The translations under genes were made by a program, and so were the position numbers. A DNA stretch of 64,000 nt, from NCBI RefSeq assembly GCF_005239225.2, contig NC_133300.1, forward strand, positions 3,067,875 through 3,131,874, read 5' to 3'. Under the pieces are notes generated by a model. The model did not search any database. It saw only the letters and a program-made list of their open reading frames with translations, and was not told where the DNA came from. Numbering within the stretch: position 1 is the stretch's first letter; every line of letters begins with the position of its first letter. This DNA comes from Populus alba. Taxonomy: Eukaryota; Streptophyta; Magnoliopsida; Malpighiales; Salicaceae. Shown piece after piece: positions 37,148 through 47,736 of the stretch.

Positions 37148-40100
37148 TCAAGCTGGAGCATGGATGTCCAAGGTTCCCAGCTTGCGCAGCAGATTATGAA
37201 ATAACGGGCTACCAAGAGGCTTTGTGAATATATCTGCTATCTGTTGTGTTGAAGGTACATAAATGGTCTTTATCAATCCTGATTGTATTTTCTCACGCAC
37301 AATATGATAATCAATCTCGATATGTTTTGTGCGTTCATGAAATACGGGGTTGGCTGTGATGTGTAATGCAGCTTGGTTGTCACAGTACAGGAGGGTTGGC
37401 TTCAAGTGTGGCACCTGCAAATCACATAGGAGTTGTTTAAGCCAAACCAACTCACAGGTAAGTGATGCCATTGATCTATATTCTGATTCTGCTAAAGAAC
37501 GTGATACCACCGACTGTTTCTTGCTCTTCCAAGATATGGGAGCTCCTCCAAGGAAAACGCAGAAGCCAGTAATAGATCGCCTGGTTGTTGGAAAACTTGC
37601 CCAATCAGCATCACAATACCCTTTCAACTGTAACTCTCCATGTGATGGAAATAAAATGCCTTGTCCTGGTGCCTGCTTCAAATATCGTAGGACATGGTGA
37701 GCTGCATCCAAGTGAGGTTTCCTTGGTTGCTGCATGAATTGGCTGAGAACGTGTACAGAGAAGGCAATGTCTGGCCTTGTGATGGTGAGATATAGAAGAC
37801 GGCCAACAAGGCATCGATATGGTGATGGATCATTGAGCAGTTCACCTTCTGAAGGGGTGAGTCGTTGGTTTTGTTCCATTGGAATTTTAGTTGGTCTTGA
37901 CCCAATCAAACCTGCATCTTTAAGTATATTAAGAGTGTATTTACGTTGGGAGATGGCAATACCTTGTTTGGAGTAGGCAACTTCAATTCCAAGGAAGTAC
38001 TTGAGATTGCCCAAATCCTTAATCCGAAAATGGTTGTGAAGAAACTTTTTCAGTTTTCCAACTATAGCAGTGTCATTTCCTGTGATGATCATATCATCAA
38101 CGTAGAGTAGTATTGCTGTAAAGGAAGCCCTTTGTACCTTAGTAAACAGAGAGTAATCTGCTTTGGATTGTTGAAATCCAAAGCTCTTGATGGCTGTGGA
38201 AAATTTTGAGAACCAATTACGTGATGCCTGCTTTAAACCGTATATGGACTTCTGAAGCCGACACACAATATTCGCCCCCTGACGAGGAAGGCCAGGAGGA
38301 GGCTGCATGTAAACCTCTTCATTCAAATCACCGTGAAGGAAGGCATTTTGAACGTCGAGTTGGTGTAAGGGCCAGTGACGAACAGCAGCAACAACAAGCA
38401 AGCATTTGAGAGTAACTAACTTGGCAACAGGGGAGAAGGTGTCTGTGTAGTCAAGTCCTTCCAATTGTGTGTAACCCTTGGCAACGAGGCGAGCTTTGAA
38501 CCGGTCGATAGTGCCATCAGAGTGATATTTAAGCTTATAAACCCATCTGCTCCCAATGGCACGTTTACCTGCTGGTAAGGGACATAATATCCAGGTATTG
38601 TTCAGTTCAAGAGCTGTTAATTCAGCTTGCATGGCATCCTGCCAGCGGGGATCAGAGGCAGCCTGCGCAAATGATGTAGGCTCACTGTGGGCAGAAAGGC
38701 TTGTAATGAAAGCACGGTGAGATGGAGATAAATGAGCATAAGAAACAAATTTAGATAAAGGATGGTGAGTACCTGAACGAGAACATGACGAGCCAGGGGG
38801 AAGCAAGGCGGCATGAAAGCAGTGATAATCTTGGAGGTGGGAGGGGCGGGTATGGGTTCGAGTACTTCGGCGTGGGAGAGTAGGCGATGTGGAAACAGGT
38901 GGTGATAAAGGTGGCTCAACAAGGCTAGGGATGTTGATAGGAGATGATGGTAGAGCATGGTTTGAGGGAGGAGAAAGCATAGGAGAGGAAAGTGTGTCAT
39001 CGTTGGAGGAGGGAATGGATAGTGTTTGAGGGGAAATAAGAGCTGATAAGGGTAAGCTGGAGGTGAAAGTGATTGGCTAATCGGGTAGTGTGCCTTGTAG
39101 TTGAGTAGAGAAGGGGAATATAGATTCATGGAAAGTGACATCTCGGCTAGAGAAGAATGTGTGAGTTGAGAGATCATAAAGGCGATATGCTTTTTGACCC
39201 AAAGGATAACCCACAAAAACACATTTACGTGCTCTAGAATCAAATTTGTGTGAAGGTGTAATAGTGGTGGCATAACAAAGACAACCAAAAACCTTCATGT
39301 GATGGTATGTAGGTATGGTATTGTGCAGCTTCTCATATGGTGAAGCTTTTGAAAGAATGGGTGTAGGTAAGCGATTGATGATATAGGCTGCAGTGAGTAT
39401 ACTTTTCCCCCCAAAATTGAAGTGGCAAACAAGCTTGGAAGCGTAGAGCGCGAGCAACGTTTAAAAGATGACGATGCTTGCGCTCTATGACACCATTTTG
39501 TTGTGGTGTGGCTGGACAGGAGTGTTGAAAGAGAATTCCTAAATCATTGAAAAAGGGTCGCATAGAAGTAAACTCACTCCCATTGTCTGCTCTCACACAT
39601 TTAACATTACATTGAAATTGTGTTTTGACAAACGCAATAAAGGACTTGAGTAAGGTTTGCGTTTCAGATTTAAGCTTCATAAGATGGATCCAAGTGTAAC
39701 GTGAGTAATCATCTACAATGGTTAAAAAATATCGAGCACCCGAGTGTGTATGTGTGCGATGAGGACCCCATATGTCATAATGGATAAGATCAAAAGATGC
39801 ATGTGAGGAAATAGAACTCATATTGAAAGGTAGTCTGGTTTGTTTTGCCATAGGGTAGATGCCACAATGCATAGGATGATGAATAGAAAAATTAGGAATC
39901 GTCTTAGATAAAAATTGTAATGGTGCAGTAGAGGGGTGTCCTAAGCGATAGTGCTATAAATCTGGGATGGTGGAAATGGTGTTGGCTTGAATTTTTGATG
40001 GTGGCTTGATAACAGTGTGCTCGGATAGATAGTATAAGCCATTATGCTCCTTCCCTAGGCCAATCATCTTCATCGTGTTTAGGTCCTGCAAGATACAGAA

Positions 40101-41402
40101 GTTAGGATGGAAAGTGATGATACAATTTAGGTCACGGGTGAGTTTACTGACAGAGAGAAGATTAACTTGAAAGGATGGTATGTGGAGAACATTCTTGACA
40201 CACAAATGTTGATTAACTTGTGCATTACCAACTGATAAGGTTTTTAAATGTGAGCCATCAGGTAAATGAACAATATCATGATGTGGTGTTTGGGATAGTA
40301 AATGAGAGGAAGATGATATATGATCGCTAGCACCGCTATCAATGATCCATGCTTTATGACATTTAGAAGTTTGTTTACCTGTCACATTTCCACAGAACTG
40401 ATTTTTACCAAGTAATGCCCTTATTTGATTGTATTCCTCTTCTGTAAACTGAAGAAAGGTCTGATGTCCGCTTGCTGCCGTGTTGGGTTTGACTGCGTTG
40501 CTGGCATTATTGACTGCAAGCCGTTTGTGTCGATTTGGTGGTTTGATTTCTCTGCCATGAAATTTATGTCCTGGTGGAAATCCAATGATATAATAGCAAC
40601 GATCAACTGTGTGTGTATCTCCCTCATAGTGTGAGCAAAATAAAGATTTGCCCTTGCTGTTTTGTAGCCGTGTGGATTGTCTATTCTCTGTGATCCTTGT
40701 GTTCCTTTTCACATTCATGGCATGAACGGGGCTGTTAGTGGCTTCAGTGAGTTGCCGTTGTTTTTCCTCTTGAAGCAGGAGTGAATATATCTTCCTGATG
40801 TTAGGGAGTGGCTGCATCAACAAGATCTGTCCACGGACAGCAGAATACGTATCATTCAGCCCCATGAGGAATTGGAAAATTCATTCATGTTCTTCTCTTT
40901 CAGCAATCTGTTTTAGTCCTGCACAGTTACATAAAGGTGGATCATTGTATGATCCTAATTCATCCCAAAAGGACTTGAGTGCTGAATAATAAGCTGTTAT
41001 GGTTTGTTGTTGTTGACGACGTTCAACGATCCCTCGTTTGAGCTCAAATATGCGTGAGAGATTTCCTTGTGAGAAACGCTCACTGAGATCTGCCCAGACA
41101 TCAGCAGCAGTATCAGAGAAGATTACAGTATTTGTCAAGGATGGACTGATGGAGTTGAGGATCCATGACTTTACGATCTGATTGCATCGTCTCCAAGCTC
41201 TATATTTAGGATCTGTCTCTGAAGGTGCTTTTAATGTGCCATCAATGAAACCAAGCTTATTCTTGGCCTCCAGAGACATCATCATGGCACGGCTCCATGT
41301 TGCATGATTATCACCTTCCAAAAGTTGGTTGACAATGGCGTGATTGATGTGATCTGAGGGATGGATGTAGTATGGATCATAAAAATCCATTGTTTCTGTC
41401 AT
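37148..41402 (-). pseudogene. Copia2 gag-pol, broken by three nonsense codons and one frameshift
   Basis: The start codon is the ATG at 41402 (MTETMDFYDPYY). Gag, protease (IDSGASDHIS), integrase (NGSEF, TPQQNGVIERKHRHLL), RT (LLYVDDMIITGND) and RNase H (GYCDADWASF) are readable in order. Breaks: an in-frame TGA at 40881-40883 in gag; a TAG at 39954-39956 where the family has Trp in the LWHxRLGHP motif; a one-base shift in a G/A run near 39400-39412 in integrase; and a TAG at 39077-39079 between integrase and RT. From 39076 to 37148 the RT-RNase H frame is open. Confidence 0.9.
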
Positions 41403-41465
41403 GGTGATGTTGGCGGAAGCAAAATAATGAGCAGTATTAGGTGTTGAACCACTGCTCTGATACCA

Positions 41466-41704
41466 TAAAGAAAGCAAGAAAATTGACAGAGGAAGTTTGA
41501 AGAATAGCAGGGCAGACTTATTATTCAGTGTGTTTGCTACACTCCGTATACATAGTTTATATATGAAAGTTCTTGTCTAAATAAGTAAACTGACAGACTA
41601 GCAACTAATATTTAGGACTTAATTACAGCAATAACAATCAAACTAAATCTCTAAGATACTATTTACAAATCAAGCTTTAATTGTTTTGATTCCGAATCTT
41701 AACA
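41466..41704 (-). repeat. Copia2 5' LTR
   Basis: A 239-bp LTR in minus orientation, next to the primer binding site on its left and the target duplication on its right. Confidence 0.93.
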
Positions 41705-42138
41705 TAAACCCCACAGTCATATCTGCATAGAGAGAAATCACATTTACAATGTGTTTATAGTGTAAATTTACTTAATGTTAGGCAATAAAATCAAAATGCT
41801 GTTAGCCAAAAATATGCTCTTACCTGTTGGTTTGTTGTGGGACATTCGGTGATCTGTCCATGGAAAAACTTGCAAATGACCAGCCATCAGGGTAGTTCTG
41901 TTGTATATCATCTACTGAATGGTGGGATTTCTCAAAAAAACCAAGGAAGAAATTTGCAGGAAAAGCCATGATGACCACGGCTGAAGTTCAGACTACTACT
42001 GTTGATAAACTACCTGCTGTTGATAACCTGCCGCCTACTGTTAATGTTGCTCACTCTAGCAGCACTGGTAAGGAAAATACATTCTCTACAATTACTAAAG
42101 ATAATAATTAGATAATTGATACAGGTGCATCAGATCAC

Positions 42139-45100
42139 ATGGTTAGAGACACTGGTCAGTTACAATTCCTCCACTCTTCCACACATTCTTTTATTTCTAC
42201 AGCTAACGGGAGTATCTCCCCTACTGTTGGGGAAGGCACTATCATTTTGACTCAAAAAATCATGTTGAACTCAGTTCTAGTTGTCCCATCCCTTGAACAT
42301 AATTTGTTTTCAGTTGGCCAAATTACTTCTGCTCTTAATTGTACAGTAACCTTCAGGCCGTTATTCTGTGTGTTTCAGGACATTCTGACCCGAAAGATTC
42401 TTGGTTATGGTGTTAAACGTGGCAAACTCTATTATTTAGAACTTACAGAAAATGGAGGACAGAGATTCGGCCAAGCATATCAAACTAGAAGTTCAGATAT
42501 AGATTGAGCCACAATATGGTTATGACACCAATGATTGGGACATCTTTCCTTTGGATATCTTAGAAAATTACAACCACATCTTTTTAACGTAGTTCATGAT
42601 TCTGAGTTTCATTGCAATATTTGTGAAATGGCTAAAAGCCATCGTATTACTTATCTACTGAGTTTGAATAAAGTTTAGAACCTTTTGCTGTTATACATTC
42701 TGATGTATGGGGTCCTGCAAAAATTTCTACCATATCAAAAGCCCGTTATTTTGTTACATTTATTGATGAATGTACTAGAATGACTTGGATATCTTTGCTA
42801 CATAAAAAAAGTGATGTATTTACAGCATTTTAGGAATTTCATCGTATGGTGGGTACTTAGTATCAGAAACAGATTCGTAGTTGGCAAACTGATAATGCTA
42901 TGGAATTCCTGGATACCTTTGTTCATAAGTATCTACATCACTATGGAATTTGGCATCAAACTTCATGTACTTATACTCCACAGCAGAACGGGTTGGCCGA
43001 ACAAAAAAATAGGCAAATTTTAGAAGTGGTCCATGCCTCTCTTTTTGGCATGCACATGCCTCGGTACTACTGGGGAGAAGCTGCAAAGTTTGCTGTGTAT
43101 CTGATCAATCAAACACCTTCTCGAGTGATAGATTTTCAAACACCTCAACAACGGATGCAATCTTTATTATCCACCCCACACCTTCCAAACCTTAAGCCTA
43201 GAGTGTTTGGGTGTACTGCTTATGTTCACATTCCAAAGGTGTTACGAACTAAACTTGATCCATGTGCCACTCGATGTGTTTTTGTTGGATATTCAGACTT
43301 ACAGAAAGGGTACAGATGCTATGATCCTCACATTCAAAAGTTACATGTCACATTGGATGTCTCCTTCCATGAGACTGAACCTTTTTATTCAAAAGAAGGT
43401 TCCATCATTTCCTCTCAGGGAGAGCAATCCAGCACCGAACATTTGCTACAAGAGAGTGACAGGAACGAATATGTTGAGGTGGAAAATATGATTGAACAGC
43501 TTGGGAATAATGGCACCGATGAGGAGTCACGGGGCAGGAGCATTGATGAGGAGTCACCACTAAATATAGAGTTGCCTTTGTTAACACCATCAACCAATGA
43601 ATCTTTTTAGAATGCTGAATCCCAGGTACTCCTACAACCTATATCTGATGAGTCAAATGTAATTTCTGATATCTCTTATGCCCAGGATGTTCACCTTACT
43701 CCTGCAGCCCCACGATGTTCCCAAAGATCAAACAAAGGTGTCCTAAAGAAACAGTATGAACCCGATCATAGAGTCAATATCCAATATCCAATCAACAATT
43801 ATGTCTCTAACCATAGGCTATCTGAATCATATGCACTCACTATTAATCAATTATCCAATATATCCATCCCTAGTAATGTGCAGGAAGCTTTGACAAATCT
43901 AGCTTGGGCCAAGGCAGTAAATGAAGAAATGCAAGCTTTGCATAGGAACTCTACTTGGGAAGTTGTCTCCCTACCCGAAGGAAAGAAAACAATTGGGTGT
44001 TGTTGGGTGTTCACTGTGAAACTTAAAACTGATGGCAGCATTGATAGGTATAAAGCTCGGTTGGTTGCAAAAGGGTATACGCAAAAATACAACATAGATT
44101 ATCAAGAGACTTTTGCACCAGTTGCCAAGCTTGACACAATCCATATTCTCATATCTATAGCAGCCAGTCGGGAATGGCCTTTGAAACAGTTTGATGTTAA
44201 AAATGCATTCCTTAATGGGGACTTAGATGAAGAAGTGTATATGGACTTGCCACCGAGTGTGCAGGGCAATTCTGCAACTATGAGCAAAGTCTGTTGTTTG
44301 AAGAAATCTTTATATGGGCTGAAACAATCCCCTAGAGCTTGGTTTGGGCGGTTCTCATCTGCTATGACAACATTCAATTATAAACAGAGTAATGCAGACC
44401 ATACTCTGTTTATAAAGCACCAAAACGGGAAGGTAACAACCCTCATTGTTTACGTGGATGGCATGGTGTTAACAGGTGATGATCTAGAGGAGATGAAGCT
44501 ATTACAAGAACATTTAGCTGTGGCATTCGAAATGAAAAGCCTTAGGCATTGAAGTCGCCAGATCAGCTCACGGGATTTCTATGTCACAACGTAAATATGT
44601 GCTTGATCTGCTAACAGAGACTGGCATGCTTGCTTGCAAACTAACATCAACCCCTATGGACATCAATCACAAGCTCGGTGTATTTCCTAATCAGGTTCCA
44701 ACAAACATGGGCCGCTATCAACGGTTGGTTGGTCGATTGATTTATTTATCCCATACAAGATCGGGCATCGCCTATACTGTTAGTGTCGTAAGTCAATTTA
44801 TGCATGCACCCAACGAAGAACATTTGCATGCTGTGAATAGAATTTTACGACGCTTAAAGGGTACCCCATGTAAAGGTTTATTATTCTCAAAACATGGAGT
44901 CTCCAGCATTGAGGGATATACCGATGCTGATTGGGCAGGGGATCAAACAACCAGAAAATCTACATCAGGTTACTTTACTTTTGTCAACGGAAATCTGGTT
45001 ACATGGCGTAGTAAGAAGCAAAAAGTGGTGGCCCGGTCAAGTGCGGAGGCAGAATTTCGAGGTATGGCTCATGGGGTATGTGAATTATTATGGATTCAGA

Positions 45101-45222
45101 TGGTCTTGACAGAATTAGGGATTCACTTTACAGATCCGGTGACTCTATACTGTGATAATAAGGCGGCCATTTCCATTGCGCATAATCCTGTTCAACATGA
45201 TCGCACAAACATGTTGAATTAG
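42139..45222 (+). pseudogene. Copia3 pol remnant
   Basis: Open pieces are 42139-42507 (protease to pre-integrase), 42900-43610 (integrase C part), 43878-44552 (RT) and 44581-45222 (RT end and RNase H). Stops and shifts separate them. The second catalytic Asp of RT is replaced by Gly at about 44460-44462, so even a continuous frame would not give an active enzyme. Confidence 0.85.
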
Positions 45223-45384
45223 ATCGTCACTTCATCAAAGATTAGAAACTCATACAATTTCCCTTCGTTCAGTCAACATATCAGTTAGCTGATATTCTTA
45301 CCAAGGCCGTTTTAGGACCGACATTTCAGAGAATAATTACCAAGTTGGGCATGACTGATATCTATGCTCCAACTCGAGGGGGAG

Positions 45385-45719
45385 TGTTGACATGATTAAT
45401 TACGATTATGTGATCTGATTAATTATAGGAACTAGATCAAATATTATTTTGTAATCTGATTATTGCCTATTCAGATCAAATCTTGTATAGGCAGTAATTA
45501 TGTAAATCTGATCAATTATAGAAGTCATATCAAATCTTGTACAAAATTACTATACTTTCTTATAATAGGATTGTTACCTATTCAGAGCTCTGCTTATTCA
45601 AAGCACTGTTTATTTAGGGCACTGTCTATTCAGAGTTCTGTCTATATATTTCCTCCTACAAGGAGAAGAATACAATTGAAAAATTAAGCTAGTATACATT
45701 ATTGTTCTCTACACTATTA
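45385..45719 (+). repeat. Copia3 3' LTR
   Basis: The LTR starts TGTTGACATG right after the polypurine tract and contains several TATTCAGAG-type repeats. Its right end is placed near CTACACTATTAA because sequence homologous to the unit A flank begins a few bases later. The end is approximate. Confidence 0.7.
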
Positions 45720-45730
45720 AGACAATTTTT

Positions 45731-46322
45731 TTTTTCTCTACCTACTTAGCTGTCTTTGCATCCTTCTTTCCAAATCCTCTAAATAATAATATTATTTCTC
45801 AAGATAGTCTTCGCATCCTATCCAGCCATTGCTTTCCAGGAAGTGGCGTAATGCACATGCCCCAAGAGGAAAAAGTACACAGACATAACGCTCTTCCTTT
45901 GAAGCTTATATTGGAGAAGCATGCACATGCCTCCTTTTATTATTTTAATGGAGTGTTATTTTCAAGATTTGAATTAGACCACTTGAATATTATTGAAAAA
46001 CTGTTTAACATAAAGATCAAGCTGTTATACTTGCAGGCAATATTGATGTCTTTGCGGTTTAATATATGGTTATGTGATTGGCTACTAACCCTTAATTATA
46101 TTGGCGTGGCTGAAAGGGAAAACATTTGGCCCAACAGTTCTAATGTAAATCTTTCATGAAAACCAGCAACGAGTTCCTATAGCAGAAAATATGCGTACAT
46201 GTTCCTAGAAAGAATTATTGCAAGACATTAATCAGGAGAGGCAAGGCAAGTATGGACTGTTCTCTGTAATCAATTTTAATCCCTAGAGACCAAACACACT
46301 ATGTTGTTACAGCAATTGAAAT
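45731..46322. repeat. Downstream-flank repeat, copy B
   Basis: This is the sequence between the Copia3 LTR and the stop codon of the composite gene. It is nearly identical to 30600-31190, and its left part also matches 60110-60300. It probably contains the 3' UTR of the composite gene. The empty Copia1 target site (TTGAAATTCAC) lies at its right end. Confidence 0.85.
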
Positions 46323-47736
46323 TCACATTTGATTTAATGCTGGGTTTACGTCAACATTGATTCCTCTCAGCATGCTATATTTGTTTGCTGTCTCCTCATC
46401 CATATTCTGGACATATATTCTCAAGGAGTCATTGGTTCCTGAACTTCTTAGAAAATATGCCCCAGCCTTAGCAGCCAATTCATTTCTGCATGAGTTGACA
46501 TTACCATCGAGCAATCTCAACACCACATCCAATCTCTCTGTATCGCTGTCGAACTGCATGTCGGAGTCAAAAGATTAGAAAGAATGTGACAGAGTCATCA
46601 CAGTAAAGAGCTCATTAGAGTGAGAATCTTACAACAAAATCAGGTTGTGTCGCTTGTTCTGGTGCTAGCATAAACTTGATAACATAAACCCCACAGTCAT
46701 ATCTGCATAGAGAGAAATCACATTTACAATGTGTTTAGAGTGTAAATTTACTTAATGTTAGGCAATAAAATCAAAATGCTGTCAGCCAGAAATATGCTCT
46801 TACCCGTTGGTTTGTTGTGCGACATTCGGTGATCTGTCCACTGAAAAACTTGCAAATGACCAGCCATCAGGGTAGTTCTGTTGTATATCATCTTCGAATA
46901 GGACATCCAGGATGGCCAACTATTTTTTTAAATATCATAACATGATTGGTGTTAAAGAATAATATAAAACTAATAATTGGATTTCACCTTAAAACCAAGT
47001 TGTCAGAAGTTTGAATGAAAGAAATAGTTTTTAGACAAGTGGAAGGAAGCATAAATAGAAGGAAAGATATAGTTAAATTAGCAGACAAGACAAGGTAGCT
47101 CGAAGGGTGCTAGCACTTACCATGTTAGGCAATCTCTTGTCGACGGAACTGCCACTAGATTTAGCTAATGAGTCCCAAATCTCAACAAATTGCTTCTTTA
47201 TATGCAGAACAAATAGATAGAAGTGTCTTCTTTCCTTGTCAAAGACAGGAACATACATCTGCAACCATATGTAGTTAACTGGTTGTCACCTTTCAAATGG
47301 GTCAACTAAGCATGGGAATGCATGAATTGGACTTGACGAAATTCAGACTTTACCTTCTCACAGCCGAACAGAGCAGACATATAATTCTCCCTGAACATGT
47401 GTTTCTTTGCAAAAGAGATACACTCGGATGTATCATATGCGTACTCCTGTTTTACGAATGCGTAAGTATTTCTAAGGAAATTATGTCTTGCAAGTAGGAC
47501 TACATGGTAAATTGAATCGAACCAATTATACTATATGGAATTAAGATAGAGGAAAAATTACCGAAAAACAAATTGGAAGGTACCAATTTATAGAACCTTT
47601 CTTCTTCCTTCTCTCAGCTACGGTTAGGGCATCAGACATGATAGAAATGACGTTATCATCAAGGCACGTCTGTGGTCTTAGTGTGCACAATTCACTCCGA
47701 GTCAAATAATTATGGTTGCAATGAACAACAATCTCA
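46323..47736 (-). other. Exons 5-10 of the composite gene: Ulp1/SENP C48 protease domain
   Basis: Six exons (175, 93, 138, 116, 70 and 231 nt). They begin with the Ulp1-type entry LTRSELCTLRP then DDNVIS, and continue with NWYLPICF, a catalytic-His strand RRHFYLFVLHI (His followed by Phe where most Ulp1 enzymes have Trp), EIWDSL for Asp, QQTNGYDCGVYVIKFM for Gln and Cys, and the C-terminal exon ending NPALNQM. The domain is complete by motif. Plant genomes also hold Ulp1 domains inside MULE-type transposons, but I saw no transposase or TIRs around this one. Confidence 0.85.

Larger units (their letters stand above)
36902..41704 (-). mobile_element. Copia2: decayed Ty1/copia LTR retrotransposon
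   Basis: Two 239-bp LTRs (36902-37140 and 41466-41704) differ at two positions by eye. The target duplication is TAAAC (36897-36901 and 41705-41709). Read on the minus strand, the 5' LTR is at the right, and the primer site TGGTATCAGAGC follows it directly (complement ends at 41465). The LTR begins TGTTAAGATT but ends in TTTA, so it is TG...TA rather than the usual TG...CA. A polypurine tract (complement of CGCCCCCTCAAG, from 37141) abuts the other LTR. It is older than Copia1 and interrupts the cysteine exon of unit A. Confidence 0.93.
36537..41913 (-). pseudogene. Unit A: broken copy of the Ulp1-protease 3' exons
   Basis: Three exons of the composite gene are repeated here. The last exon (36767-36537) is fully open, with the same 231-nt length and stop as in the intact copy and only a few residue changes. 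The catalytic-cysteine exon is split by Copia2 into 41722-41705 and 36901-36845, the break falling just after the codons for YDCG; its donor has changed from GTAAGA to GTAGGA. The Gln exon (41824 to about 41913, ending QQTNR) loses its 5' part at the junction with a truncated copia. No further upstream exons of this unit remain before 41914. It cannot make an active protease. Confidence 0.85.
41914..45719 (+). mobile_element. Copia3: 5'-truncated, heavily mutated copia element
   Basis: The left end falls inside the gag region and abuts unit A at about 41913, without a 5' LTR or primer site. A protease motif (IIDTGASDHM, after a TAG at 42109-42111), integrase (42690-43610, YTPQQNGLAEQKNRQ), RT (43878-44552) and RNase H (44581-45222, YTDADWAGD) are readable, with several stops and frameshifts between them. 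The RT active site reads YVDG instead of YVDD. A polypurine tract CGAGGGGGAG precedes a 3' LTR beginning TGTTGACATG at 45385. Confidence 0.88.
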
